Shown here one piece after another: positions 1 through 7,322 of a stretch of 12,077 bases of DNA. Position 1 is the stretch's first letter, and each line of letters opens with the position of its first letter. The notes beneath the pieces are model-generated. The model was not told the DNA's origin, made no database searches, and saw nothing but the letters and a program-made list of their open reading frames with translations. The stretch lies in contig CANFIE010000073.1 in NCBI GenBank assembly GCA_947446625.1, positions 1-12,077 on the forward strand. Direction: 5' to 3'. Made by a program: the position numbers and the translations under genes. The DNA is from Acetobacteraceae bacterium. GTDB taxonomy: Bacteria > Pseudomonadota > Alphaproteobacteria > Acetobacterales > Acetobacteraceae.

Positions 1-10
1 AGGTAGCCAT
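1..10 (-). CDS. atpC: ATP synthase F1 epsilon subunit, first codons only
   Basis: Only the start is inside the window: ATG GCT ACC T reading leftward from position 10 (Met-Ala-Thr). A GGAG-type ribosome binding site lies about 8 bases upstream on the minus strand. An in-frame ATG five codons earlier (25-23) has its purine-rich stretch directly against it, so the inner start is preferred. The identification rests on position: atpC follows atpD in the usual alphaproteobacterial order atpHAGDC. No diagnostic protein sequence is visible. Confidence 0.6.
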
Positions 11-58
11 GGTCAAAATCTCCATCCCCTTGCGGCGGGTGGCGGGGCCACCTGCCGC

Positions 59-74
59 GGCCCCGGTTGGGGCC
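59..74 (-). other. Small hairpin in the atpD-atpC spacer
   Basis: GGCCCC-GGTT-GGGGCC is a perfect 6-bp inverted repeat with a 4-base loop. It lies in the 112-base gap between atpD and atpC, the longest gap in this operon. No U-tract follows on the minus strand, so full termination is unlikely. It could lower read-through, mark a processing site or stabilise an mRNA end, and so tune the amount of epsilon subunit relative to beta; that role is inferred. Confidence 0.35.
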
Positions 75-122
75 CGCCGGTTGCCCGGCGTTGAGGGTCA
101 AAAGGAAGTTGCAGCGGGTGGC

Positions 123-1553
123 TTACGCCGCCTGCTTCAACGTCTCGGCCTTCTTCACCGCTTCTTCAATGGTGCCCACCATGTAGAAGGCGGCTTCCGG
201 CAGGTGGTCGTATTCGCCCGAGCAGATGGCACCGAAGGAACGCACGGTGTCTTCCAGCTTCACGAACACGCCCGGCGTACCGGTGAACACTTCGGCCACG
301 TGGAAGGGCTGGCTGAGGAAGCGCTGGATCTTGCGGGCGCGGGCCACGATCAGCTTATCTTCTTCGGACAGTTCATCCATGCCGAGAATGGCGATGATGT
401 CCTGCAGGCTCTTGTAGGTCTGCAGAATGCGCTGCACGTCGCGCGCCACCTTGTAGTGCTCCTCACCCACCACGCGCGGGTCAAGCGCGCGGCTGGTGCT
501 GTCCAGCGGGTCCACCGCCGGGAAGATGCCGAGTTCCGCGATGGAGCGGTTCAGCACGGTGGTGGCGTCCAAGTGGGCGAAGGAGGTGGCGGGCGCCGGG
601 TCGGTCAAGTCATCGGCCGGCACGTAGATGGCCTGCACCGAGGTGATCGAGCCCTTCTTCGTGGAGGTGATGCGCTCCTGCAGCGCGCCCATGTCGGTGG
701 CCAGGGTCGGCTGGTAACCCACGGCGGACGGGATGCGGCCCAGCAGCGCCGACACTTCGGCGCCGGCCTGGGTGAAGCGGAAGATGTTGTCGATGAAGAA
801 CAGCACGTCCTGGCCCTGTTCGTCGCGGAAATATTCCGCCACCGACAGGCCCGAGAGGGCGACGCGGGCGCGGGCGCCCGGCGGCTCGTTCATCTGGCCA
901 TACACCAGGGCCACCTTGGAGCCGGTGGTGGTGCCGTCATCATTCAGCTTGATAACGCCGGCATCGACCATTTCGTGGTACAGGTCGTTGCCCTCACGGG
1001 TACGCTCACCCACGCCGGCGAACACCGACACACCACCATGCGCCTTGGCGATATTGTTGATGAGTTCCTGGATGGTGACGGTCTTGCCCACGCCGGCGCC
1101 GCCGAACAGGCCGATCTTGCCGCCCTTCAGGTAGGGGGCCAGCAGGTCCACCACCTTGATGCCGGTCACGAGGATTTCGGCGCTGGTGGCCTGGTCCTCG
1201 AACAGCGGGGCTTCGCGGTGAATGGTGTAGGTCTTCTCGTGCGGCACCGGGCCACGCTCGTCGATCGGCTCGCCGATGACGTTCATGATGCGGCCCAGCG
1301 TGCCTTCGCCCACCGGCACGGCGATGCCGGCACCCGTGTCCACCACTTCCTGGCCGCGGGTCAAACCGTCGGTCATGTCCATGGCGATGCAGCGCACCGT
1401 GCGCTCACCAAGGTGCTGCGCCACTTCCAGAACCAGCGTGAGATCGCCGTTCTTCGTGGTCAGGCTGTTCAGAATGGCGGGCAGTTCACCGGGGAACTGC
1501 ACGTCCACCACGGCGCCCAGGATCTGGGAGATCTTCCCGACGTTGTTACGCAT
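123..1553 (-). CDS. atpD: ATP synthase F1 beta subunit (catalytic)
   Basis: Catalytic subunit of F1FO ATP synthase; makes ATP from ADP and phosphate at the alpha/beta interfaces, on the cytoplasmic face of the inner membrane. The 476-residue product has the usual length. Visible motifs: P-loop GGAGVGKT at residues 151-158, catalytic Glu183 in GERTREGND, Walker B ending at Asp255 in LFFIDNIFRF, and the C-terminal DELSEED lever at 393-399. The start chosen is the ATG at 1553 (MRNNVGKISQ), which has AAGGGA about 8 bases upstream; an in-frame ATG ten codons earlier at 1583 would add residues not typical of the family and overlap the end of atpG. It lies 13 bases after atpG in the same operon. Long open frames on the opposite strand here are codon-bias shadows. 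Confidence 0.98.
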   Translation of the reverse strand: MRNNVGKISQILGAVVDVQFPGELPAILNSLTTKNGDLTLVLEVAQHLGERTVRCIAMDMTDGLTRGQEVVDTGAGIAVPVGEGTLGRIMNVIGEPIDERGPVPHEKTYTIHREAPLFEDQATSAEILVTGIKVVDLLAPYLKGGKIGLFGGAGVGKTVTIQELINNIAKAHGGVSVFAGVGERTREGNDLYHEMVDAGVIKLNDDGTTTGSKVALVYGQMNEPPGARARVALSGLSVAEYFRDEQGQDVLFFIDNIFRFTQAGAEVSALLGRIPSAVGYQPTLATDMGALQERITSTKKGSITSVQAIYVPADDLTDPAPATSFAHLDATTVLNRSIAELGIFPAVDPLDSTSRALDPRVVGEEHYKVARDVQRILQTYKSLQDIIAILGMDELSEEDKLIVARARKIQRFLSQPFHVAEVFTGTPGVFVKLEDTVRSFGAICSGEYDHLPEAAFYMVGTIEEAVKKAETLKQAA

Positions 1554-1566
1554 GGCTCGGTTCCCT

Positions 1567-2448
1567 TCAGACAGCTTCAGCACCGGAGATGATCTCGATC
1601 AGCTCGCGGGTGATGTTGGCCTGGCGCGTACGGTTGTAGTTCAGCGTCAGCTTGTTGATCATGTCGCCCGCATTGCGCGTGGCGTTGTCCATTGCGTTCA
1701 TGCGCGCGCCCTGCTCGCCGGCCGCGCTTTCCAGGATAGCCCGGTAAAGCTGGATGGCCAGGTTGCGCGGCAGCAGCGTGGCGAGGATTTCCTCCTCGGC
1801 CGGCTCGTATTCATACAGCGCCTGCAGGCCGCTGGGCTCGGCACCACCCTCGGGGATGGGCGCCGGGATCAGCCGCTGCTCGGTCGGCACATGGGTGATC
1901 ACGTTCTGGAAGCGGTTGTACAGCATGCTGCACACATCCAGCGCGCCCTGCTCCAGCAGGCCAGTGATCGTCTCGGCCACCGCGGCGGCGTCCTCGAACT
2001 CAACCCGCTTCTTGCCGGCGAAGGTCACTTCACCAACAATCCGGCTGGCGAATTCGCGCTTCAGGAAGGCCGCACCCTTGCGGCCCACCGTCAGCACCTT
2101 CACCGTCTTGCCCTCGGCCTCCAGCGCGCGGATGCGGTTGCGCGCAAGGCGGCCGATCTGCGAGTTGAACGGCCCGGCCAGGCCACGGTCAGCCGTGACC
2201 ACAACCAGCAGGTGCACCTTGTCGGCGCCGGTCCCAACCAGCATGCGCGGGGCGCCGGGCGTATTCGCCACGGCAGCGCCCAGGCTGGCCAGGATCTTTT
2301 CCATCCGCTCGGCATAAGGCCGCGCGGCTTCCGCCTGGGTCTGCGCACGGCGCAGCTTGGCGGCGGCCACCATCTTCATCGCCTGCGTGATTTTCCGGGT
2401 GGATTTCACGCTGTTGATGCGACCGCGTAGGTCCTTCAGGCTTGCCAT
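1567..2448 (-). CDS. atpG: ATP synthase F1 gamma subunit (rotor shaft)
   Basis: Central stalk subunit that rotates inside the alpha3beta3 ring and couples proton flow through FO to catalysis. The 293-residue product shows the two helices that form the shaft: the N-terminal stretch beginning MASLKDLRGRINSVKSTRKI and running through ITQAMKMVAAAKLRRAQ, and the C-terminal stretch with DNATRNAGDMINKLTLNYNR followed by RQANITRELIEIISGAEA. Length and both ends fit the family with no gap. The ATG at 2448 has AGGAG about 10 bases upstream. It follows atpA after 29 bases and precedes atpD by 13, so it is co-transcribed. Confidence 0.97.
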   Translation of the reverse strand: MASLKDLRGRINSVKSTRKITQAMKMVAAAKLRRAQTQAEAARPYAERMEKILASLGAAVANTPGAPRMLVGTGADKVHLLVVVTADRGLAGPFNSQIGRLARNRIRALEAEGKTVKVLTVGRKGAAFLKREFASRIVGEVTFAGKKRVEFEDAAAVAETITGLLEQGALDVCSMLYNRFQNVITHVPTEQRLIPAPIPEGGAEPSGLQALYEYEPAEEEILATLLPRNLAIQLYRAILESAAGEQGARMNAMDNATRNAGDMINKLTLNYNRTRQANITRELIEIISGAEAV

Positions 2449-2477
2449 CTTGCCCGGCTCCTATGCTCCGGGGTTGA

Positions 2478-4013
2478 TCAGGCGACGAAGGACTTGGCGA
2501 AACCGTCGAGGAACGCGACCAGCTGGTCTTCCGTGCCCTTCTTGATTTCGCGGTCATTGCGAATGGCATCAACGATGCCAGGCGCGCTCGACTTCATCTC
2601 GCTCAGCATGCGGCGCTCAAACTCGCCAACGGCCGAAACCGGCAGCTTGTCGAGGTAGCCGCGGGTACCGGCGAACAGGCTGATGACCTGCTCCTCAACC
2701 GGCACCGGCTTGTACTGCGGCTGCTTCAGCAGCTCGGTCAGGCGCGCACCGCGACCCAGCAGGGCCTGGGTGGAGGCGTCGAGATCCGAGGAGAACTGGG
2801 CGAAGGCCGCCATTTCGCGGTACTGCGCCAGCTCCAGCTTGATCTTGCCGGCAACCTGCTTCATCGCCTTGATCTGCGCGGCGGAACCGACGCGCGACAC
2901 CGAGAGGCCGACGTTCACGGCGGGGCGGATGCCCTTGAAGAACAGTTCGGTCTCCAGGAAGATCTGCCCGTCGGTGATCGAGATCACGTTGGTCGGGATG
3001 TAGGCCGAAACGTCACCGGCCTGGGTCTCGATGACCGGCAGAGCCGTCAGCGAGCCATTGCCGAAGTCGTCGTTCATCTTCGCGGCGCGTTCCAGCAGGC
3101 GGCTGTGCAGGTAGAACACGTCACCCGGGTAGGCTTCACGGCCCGGCGGGCGGCGCAGCAGCAGCGACATCTGGCGGTAGGCGACGGCCTGCTTCGACAG
3201 ATCGTCGTAGAAGATGACCGCGTGCATGCCGTTGTCGCGGAAGTACTCGCCCATGGTGCAGGCGGTGTACGGCGCCAGGAACTGCATCGGCGCCGGGTCC
3301 GAGGCGGTGGCGGCCACCACGATGGAGTATTCCAGCGCGCCGTTTTCTTCCAGGGTCTTCACCAGCTGGGCAACGGTGGAGCGCTTCTGGCCGATGGCGA
3401 CGTAGATGGTGAACAGCTTCTTGCTGTCATCAGAACCAGAGTTGATCGACTTCTGGTTGATAATGGTGTCGATGATCACCGCGGTCTTGCCGGTCTGGCG
3501 GTCACCGATGATCAGTTCGCGCTGGCCACGACCGATCGGGATCAGGGCGTCGATCGCCTTGATGCCGGTCTGCATCGGCTCGTGCACCGACTTGCGCGGG
3601 ATGATGCCGGGGGCCTTCACCTCAACGCGCATGCGCTTTTCGTAAAAGATCGGGCCCTTGCCGTCGATCGGGTTGCCGAGGCCGTCAACCACGCGGCCCA
3701 GCAGGCCACGGCCGGTCGGGACGTCCACGATGTCGCCGGTCCGCTCGACCACGTCGCCTTCGCGCACGGTCTTGTCGGCGCCGAAGATAACCACGCCGAC
3801 ATTGTCGGATTCGAGGTTCAGCGCCATGCCCTTCAGGCCGCTGGCGGGGAAGCTGACCAGCTCACCGGCCATGACGTTCTGCAGGCCATACACACGGGCA
3901 ATGCCGTCACCCACCGTCAGGACGGTGCCGACCTCAGCCACATTCGCGTCGGCATCGAAGCCGGCGATCTGCTGCTTGAGGATTTCCGAGATTTCCGCGG
4001 GACGGATCTCCAT
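2478..4013 (-). CDS. atpA: ATP synthase F1 alpha subunit
   Basis: Non-catalytic nucleotide-binding subunit of F1; alternates with beta in the hexamer and supplies an arginine to the catalytic sites. The product is 511 residues, the usual length. It has the N-terminal beta-barrel region (about 25-95), a P-loop GDRQTGKT at 170-177, the Walker B region ending HAVIFYDDLSKQ (264-275), and the arginine finger Arg374 in SVSRVGSAAQ. The N-terminus MEIRPAEISEILKQQI is typical of alphaproteobacterial AtpA. The start at 4013 lies only 2 bases after the atpH stop, so translation is probably coupled. No missing key residue. Confidence 0.98.
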   Translation of the reverse strand: MEIRPAEISEILKQQIAGFDADANVAEVGTVLTVGDGIARVYGLQNVMAGELVSFPASGLKGMALNLESDNVGVVIFGADKTVREGDVVERTGDIVDVPTGRGLLGRVVDGLGNPIDGKGPIFYEKRMRVEVKAPGIIPRKSVHEPMQTGIKAIDALIPIGRGQRELIIGDRQTGKTAVIIDTIINQKSINSGSDDSKKLFTIYVAIGQKRSTVAQLVKTLEENGALEYSIVVAATASDPAPMQFLAPYTACTMGEYFRDNGMHAVIFYDDLSKQAVAYRQMSLLLRRPPGREAYPGDVFYLHSRLLERAAKMNDDFGNGSLTALPVIETQAGDVSAYIPTNVISITDGQIFLETELFFKGIRPAVNVGLSVSRVGSAAQIKAMKQVAGKIKLELAQYREMAAFAQFSSDLDASTQALLGRGARLTELLKQPQYKPVPVEEQVISLFAGTRGYLDKLPVSAVGEFERRMLSEMKSSAPGIVDAIRNDREIKKGTEDQLVAFLDGFAKSFVA

Positions 4014-4015
4014 GG

Positions 4016-4618
4016 TCAGGCGGCCCCCTTCATGGCGTACTGCAAGCGTTGCAGCTTTGATTTGATGCTGTTGTCGTAAAGCCGAGAGCCGATCCGAACG
4101 ATCAGACCCCCGAGAATGGTCGCGTCAACCCGCTCAAGCAGCTTGACGTTGGAGTAGCCGGCCTCGGTCAACCGAGCGGCGATCTTGGTGCGCTGGGTAT
4201 CATTCAGCGCATGGGCGGTCACCACCTCGGCCGACTGCTGGCCACGACGGGCGGCGAGCAGGGTGCCGAAGGCGGCGGCCACGCCGGGCAGCTGGCCCAG
4301 GCGGCGATTATTGATCATGACGCCCACCAGGTTGCGCACTTCAGTGCCAATCCCGGCCCGCTCAATCAAGGCGAAGGCGCCGGCCTTCTGCGCGGCAACA
4401 CCCAGACGGGGGTCGGCCACGAAGGCGCGGAAGGTGCGGTCGTCGCGCCAGAGGGAAAACAGCCCCTCCAGGTCGGCGGCAATCCGGTCCAGTGCACCGG
4501 GGTCCTGCTGTCGCTTGTCGTCCGCCAGGCCCAGCAGCGCCAGCGCATAGCGCTCGGCCGCGCCAGACGGGTTGGGGGCGATATGCGAGGCGGCGATGAT
4601 CGTCTCGGCGTTGGCCAC
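4016..4618 (-). CDS. atpH: ATP synthase F1 delta subunit (stator, OSCP type)
   Basis: Peripheral-stalk subunit that ties F1 to the FO b subunits. It is the first gene of the operon and lies 2 bases before atpA. Family features are the N-terminal helical domain starting at SGAAERYALALLGLA, the central VRNLVGVMINNRRLGQL segment, and the C-terminal ATILGGLIVRIGSRLYDNSI followed by KSKLQRLQ. There is no ATG near the 5' end. I chose the GTG at 4618 (200 residues), which has AGGA about 11 bases upstream. A TTG at 4642 would give 208 residues but has no well-placed ribosome binding site. Either way, about 20 non-conserved residues precede the conserved domain. The function is certain; the start is not. 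Confidence 0.93.
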   Translation of the reverse strand: MANAETIIAASHIAPNPSGAAERYALALLGLADDKRQQDPGALDRIAADLEGLFSLWRDDRTFRAFVADPRLGVAAQKAGAFALIERAGIGTEVRNLVGVMINNRRLGQLPGVAAAFGTLLAARRGQQSAEVVTAHALNDTQRTKIAARLTEAGYSNVKLLERVDATILGGLIVRIGSRLYDNSIKSKLQRLQYAMKGAA

Positions 4619-4943
4619 GTCAGTCCCGGTCCTGTTCTTCAATGGCGCGAATTAACGCAATCTCCGTGTGAAGGCTGCGTAACCCTCATGCGGCGGCGGG
4701 GCCTTACCATAGCGTTCACAGGCCCGCAACCGAGCGGGGGGTGGTTTTTGCCTGAACTTGCCTGCTTGAGCCAGGTCAGCCCGCCCGCCCGGGCCAGGTT
4801 GCCACGCCGGAAAGCATGGATCGCAGGCGGCTGGGAGCGGGGCGGAGCGCCCGGCCGGACCCATTTCCGACGCGATTTACCCGCCCCAGCCCCGGCGAAA
4901 AATGCGCTATTATGATGTGTCTGGATTGGCGGAGCGTTCGACC
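4619..4943. promoter_or_regulatory. Divergent intergenic region between atpH and the caspase-like gene
   Basis: A 325-base spacer that must hold the promoter of the F1 operon (leftward) and that of the caspase-like gene (rightward). For the latter, TATTAT at 4908-4913 is a fair -10 candidate about 30 bases before the ATG, but no -35 of good fit sits 16-18 bases upstream. For the atp operon I see no convincing -35/-10 pair. Short open frames run through this spacer on both strands, but they lack recognisable sequence and a ribosome binding site. No RNA gene or strong repeat seen. Confidence 0.35.
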
Positions 4944-6284
4944 ATGCGGCTTCTGGTTCTGGCAATGGCCCTGCTCGGCGGCCTTTGGGCCCACCCCGCG
5001 GCGGCGCAGGCGCCCGCCGCCGGCCCAACGCGCCGGGTGGCCCTGGTGATCGGCAACCAGGAGTATCGGCACGTCAGCAAGCTGGAAAACGCCGTGGCCG
5101 ATGCCCGCGCCATGGCGGCCATGTTGCGCAGCCGCAATTTCGAGGTGGTGGACGGCTACGATCTGGACCGCAGCCAGATGAACCGGCTGTTCAACCGCTT
5201 CGAGGCCTCGATGACGCCTGGCGCCGTGGCGGTGCTGTACTTCGCCGGCCATGGCGTGCAGGTGGGCGGCACCAATGTGCTGGTGCCGGTGGACATGCAG
5301 CCCGAGACCGAGCGCGACCTGCTGGACGACGGCATTCCGATGACCGCGCTGATGGAGCGCATGGCCGGCGTGAACGGCCGGCGCGATGGCGGGCTGAACC
5401 TGCTGATCATCGATGCCTGCCGCGACAACCCGTTCCGCGCCACTGGCCGCAACCTGGGCGTGACGCGCGGCCTGGCCGCCGGCGGTGCGGCGGGCGCCAT
5501 GGTGATTTATGCCGCTGCCTCCAATCAGCGCGCCCTGGACAAGCTGGGCGCGGCCGACCGCGACCCCAATGGCGTGTTTACCCGCACCCTGCTGCGCGCC
5601 ATGGCAACGCCCGGTCTGCCAGTGCGGGAGATGGTTGCCCGGGTTCGCCAGGAGGTGGCCCAGGCCGCCCGCAGCGTGGGCTATGAGCAGACCCCAGCGG
5701 TGTATGACGAAGCCGAGGGCGACTATGTCTTCAGCCCCGGCGCCGCCAATGCGCAGACCCTGGCGGTGACCACCCCCACCGGCCCCGCGGCCACCCCGGT
5801 CCCCGCCACGCCGGATCGGGAAGGCGTGTTCTGGGACAGCATGCGGAACAGCAGCAACGCCGCCGACTTCGAGGCTTATTTGCAGACCTACCCGAACGGC
5901 GCCTTCGCTGCCCTGGCGCGCAGCCGAGTCGCCGCGCTGCGGGCACCCTCCACCGCCTCTAGGCAACTCGACGCGGCAACCAGCCCAGCCGCGGCGCCCG
6001 CACCACGGGCGCCGCGTGGCCAGGGCGCGGCGCGCACGCTGCGAATCGTCAACCAGAGCGGCGGCGGCATCGACAAGCTGCTGTTTGACCCGACCAGCGA
6101 CGACGCCCACGGCCCGGACCGCCTGACCAACCGGCCAATGCCGGTGGGGCAGGCGCTTGAACTGCGGCTGCCGGCCGGCGAATGCAGCTATGACCTGTAC
6201 CTGGAATTCAGCGGCAACCGGCGTGGCTCGGAAATCCACCATGGCGTGGATACCTGCCGGGAAACCACGCTGACGCTGCGATAG
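4944..6284 (+). CDS. Exported caspase-like (peptidase C14) protein
   Basis: A 446-residue secreted protein. The start at 4944 is preferred because GGAG lies 9 bases upstream and a clear signal peptide then begins (MRLLVLAMALLGGLWAHPAAA, cleavage probably after Ala21); an earlier ATG at 4902 would bury it. Residues about 30-265 form a caspase p20-like fold opening RRVALVIGNQEY, with His103 in YFAGHG and Cys159 in LLIIDACRDNPF, so the dyad is intact. A Pro/Ala-rich linker leads to a helical segment FWDSMRNSSNAADFEAYLQT (296-315) with YPNGAFAALARSRVAAL after it, a repeat type often seen in such proteins. A second low-complexity linker precedes a C-terminal domain (about 362-446) that I do not recognise, with Cys414 and Cys438 possibly forming a disulfide. 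Substrate and role are unknown; probably periplasmic. Confidence 0.88.
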   Translation: MRLLVLAMALLGGLWAHPAAAQAPAAGPTRRVALVIGNQEYRHVSKLENAVADARAMAAMLRSRNFEVVDGYDLDRSQMNRLFNRFEASMTPGAVAVLYFAGHGVQVGGTNVLVPVDMQPETERDLLDDGIPMTALMERMAGVNGRRDGGLNLLIIDACRDNPFRATGRNLGVTRGLAAGGAAGAMVIYAAASNQRALDKLGAADRDPNGVFTRTLLRAMATPGLPVREMVARVRQEVAQAARSVGYEQTPAVYDEAEGDYVFSPGAANAQTLAVTTPTGPAATPVPATPDREGVFWDSMRNSSNAADFEAYLQTYPNGAFAALARSRVAALRAPSTASRQLDAATSPAAAPAPRAPRGQGAARTLRIVNQSGGGIDKLLFDPTSDDAHGPDRLTNRPMPVGQALELRLPAGECSYDLYLEFSGNRRGSEIHHGVDTCRETTLTLR

Positions 6285-6312
6285 GCAGCGCCAGATTCGG
6301 CTAAGTCGCCCA

Positions 6313-6346
6313 GTGCACCAGGCGCCCTGTTGGGCGCATGGTGCAC
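6313..6346 (+). terminator. Strong hairpin after the caspase-like gene
   Basis: GTGCACCA (6313-6320) pairs with TGGTGCAC (6339-6346); after a G/A mismatch, GCGCCC (6322-6327) pairs with GGGCGC (6332-6337) around the loop TGTT. It starts 28 bases after the stop codon. The tail TATAACTATTT is AT-rich but not a proper T-run, so it may stop transcription weakly or protect the mRNA 3' end. The same hairpin is the distal half of repeat copy A. Confidence 0.55.
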
Positions 6347-6368
6347 TATAACTATTTGAAACTCCAGC

Positions 6369-6403
6369 AAAAAATCCGTTCTGATGATTCCATCAGAACG
6401 GAT
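6369..6403 (-). terminator. Intrinsic terminator of the response regulator gene
   Basis: On the minus strand a perfect 13-bp stem with loop GAAT is followed directly by six T residues (plus-strand A-run 6369-6374, its last A belonging to the stem). It starts within 10 bases of the response regulator stop codon. Shape and T-run are those of a Rho-independent terminator. It is formed entirely from repeat copy A. Confidence 0.75.
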
Positions 6404-6409
6404 ATTGCT

Positions 6410-7117
6410 CTACCGCCCCGCCGCCGGGTCCAGCCGGTAGCCGCCGCCTTCGGTCAGCAGCAGGCGGGCATTGCCGGGGTCGGGCTCGATTTTCTGCCGC
6501 AGCCGGTAGATGTGGGTTTCCAGCGTGTGGGTGGTTACGGCGCTGTTGTAGCCCCACACCTCATTCAGCAGCACCTGGCGCCCCACCGGCTTGCCGCCGC
6601 TGCGGTACAGGAACTTCAGGATGGCGGCTTCCTTTTCGGTCAGCCGAACCTTGCGGTTCTTCGCCACTTCCAGCAGCAGCTTGGCCGCCGGGCGGAAGCT
6701 GTAGGGCCCGATGGTGAAGACCGCGTCTTCCGAATTATCAAACACCCGCAGCTGGGCGCGTACCCGGGCCAGCAATTCGTTCAGCCGGAAGGGCTTGGCG
6801 ATATAGTCATTGGCCCCGGCATCCAGGCCGCGCACCACATCGCTTTCGGCATCGGCGCCGGTGAGCATGATGATGGGCACCTTCACCCCGGCCTTGCGCA
6901 GCTTGGCGCAAAGGTCGCGGCCATCGCCATCGGGCAGGCCGATATCCAGCAGCACGGCGTCAAACCGGCCCTGGTCGCCGCTCAGCATGGCTTCGGCCTC
7001 GGCGGCGGTGCCGGCCTCGGCGGGCGCGAACTCGCCATCAACCTCCAGCTGTTCCGCCAGGGTCGAGCGCAGGGCTGCGTCGTCATCAACAATCAGCAGG
7101 GGGCGAGCGCCAGCCAT
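6410..7117 (-). CDS. OmpR/PhoB-type response regulator
   Basis: Two-component transcription factor, 235 residues. Receiver domain at about 6-122: acidic cluster DDD (11-13), phosphoacceptor Asp58 in VLLDIGLP, switch Thr86 in IIMLTGAD, and Lys108 in AKPF. The C-terminal winged helix (about 140-230) contains LTEKEAAILKFLYRSGGKPV, then ETHIYRLRQKIEPDPG and GGGYRL. I start at the ATG at 7117 because AAGGA lies 6 bases before it; an upstream ATG at 7147 lacks such a site and would add ten residues before the receiver. No histidine kinase is next to it, so its partner is unknown. The TAG stop (6412-6410) is the first three bases of repeat copy A, so the protein ends exactly where the repeat begins. 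Regulated genes are unknown; the divergent neighbour is ribA. Confidence 0.94.
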   Translation of the reverse strand: MAGARPLLIVDDDAALRSTLAEQLEVDGEFAPAEAGTAAEAEAMLSGDQGRFDAVLLDIGLPDGDGRDLCAKLRKAGVKVPIIMLTGADAESDVVRGLDAGANDYIAKPFRLNELLARVRAQLRVFDNSEDAVFTIGPYSFRPAAKLLLEVAKNRKVRLTEKEAAILKFLYRSGGKPVGRQVLLNEVWGYNSAVTTHTLETHIYRLRQKIEPDPGNARLLLTEGGGYRLDPAAGR

Positions 7118-7322
7118 GCCTGTTCCTTGCGCGTTAAAAGCAGACATTCCGGCTTAGGCATCGCCGGGCCGGGTGGTCATCACCGGGTCTAACATGCCAC
7201 TGCGGGCTTTTCCGGGGCAAGGGGTTGGGGTAACGCATAATTATATTCCGCTCACCCCTGGCAACCGCCATCGCCGCGCCACATTACAGGTGCGGATGTA
7301 TTGGTACATGGATAATGCGCGC
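7118..7322. promoter_or_regulatory. Divergent promoter region of the response regulator gene and ribA
   Basis: The spacer contains an AT-rich island (7236-7247) that stands out in this GC-rich window. On the minus strand it reads TATAAT (7245-7240), a consensus -10, but the best -35-like hexamer (TTGCCA, 7264-7259) is only 13 bases away. On the plus strand TATATT (7242-7247) is a weaker candidate for ribA with no good -35. No FMN riboswitch-like conserved core was seen before ribA. Confidence 0.35.

Larger units (their letters stand above)
6313..6412 (-). repeat. Dispersed palindromic repeat, copy A
   Basis: About 100 bases, read on the minus strand from TAGAGCAATATCCGTTCTGA at 6412 downward. 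It contains two hairpins. Hairpin 1 (6363-6412) has a perfect 13-bp stem ATCCGTTCTGATG/CATCAGAACGGAT and partly paired ends TAGAGCAA/TTGCTGGA. Hairpin 2 is at 6313-6346. Copy B at 11871-11974 matches it in the opposite orientation; the first 30 bases are identical, and by eye roughly nine in ten bases agree through the second hairpin. The element lies between convergent genes. It resembles intergenic palindromic repeats (REP- or MITE-like) of alphaproteobacteria in form, but I cannot name a family. Confidence 0.85.

Noticed and set aside
9..1592. Long plus-strand open frame (527 codons) antisense to atpD
   Set aside because: It is the complement of a certain gene in GC-rich DNA; its protein is Gly/His/Val-rich without a motif and it has no independent support.
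3105..4079. Plus-strand open frame of 324 codons antisense to atpA
   Set aside because: Shadow of atpA codon bias; composition is typical of antisense translation.
4639..5028. Minus-strand open frame of 129 codons between atpH and the caspase-like gene
   Set aside because: Arg/Pro/Gly-rich low-complexity product with no motif or ribosome binding site; it overlaps the signal-peptide region of the caspase-like gene.
4776..6242. Minus-strand open frame of 488 codons opposite the caspase-like gene
   Set aside because: The plus-strand frame has a signal peptide, catalytic dyad and domain order; the opposite frame has none.
6313..6412. Small RNA gene in the caspase / response regulator gap
   Set aside because: The structure is strong, but no promoter is visible and its copy elsewhere marks it as a dispersed repeat; the terminator role explains the hairpin better.
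7148..7322. FMN riboswitch upstream of ribA
   Set aside because: I saw none of the conserved FMN-element core; the spacer is mostly GC-rich with one AT island.
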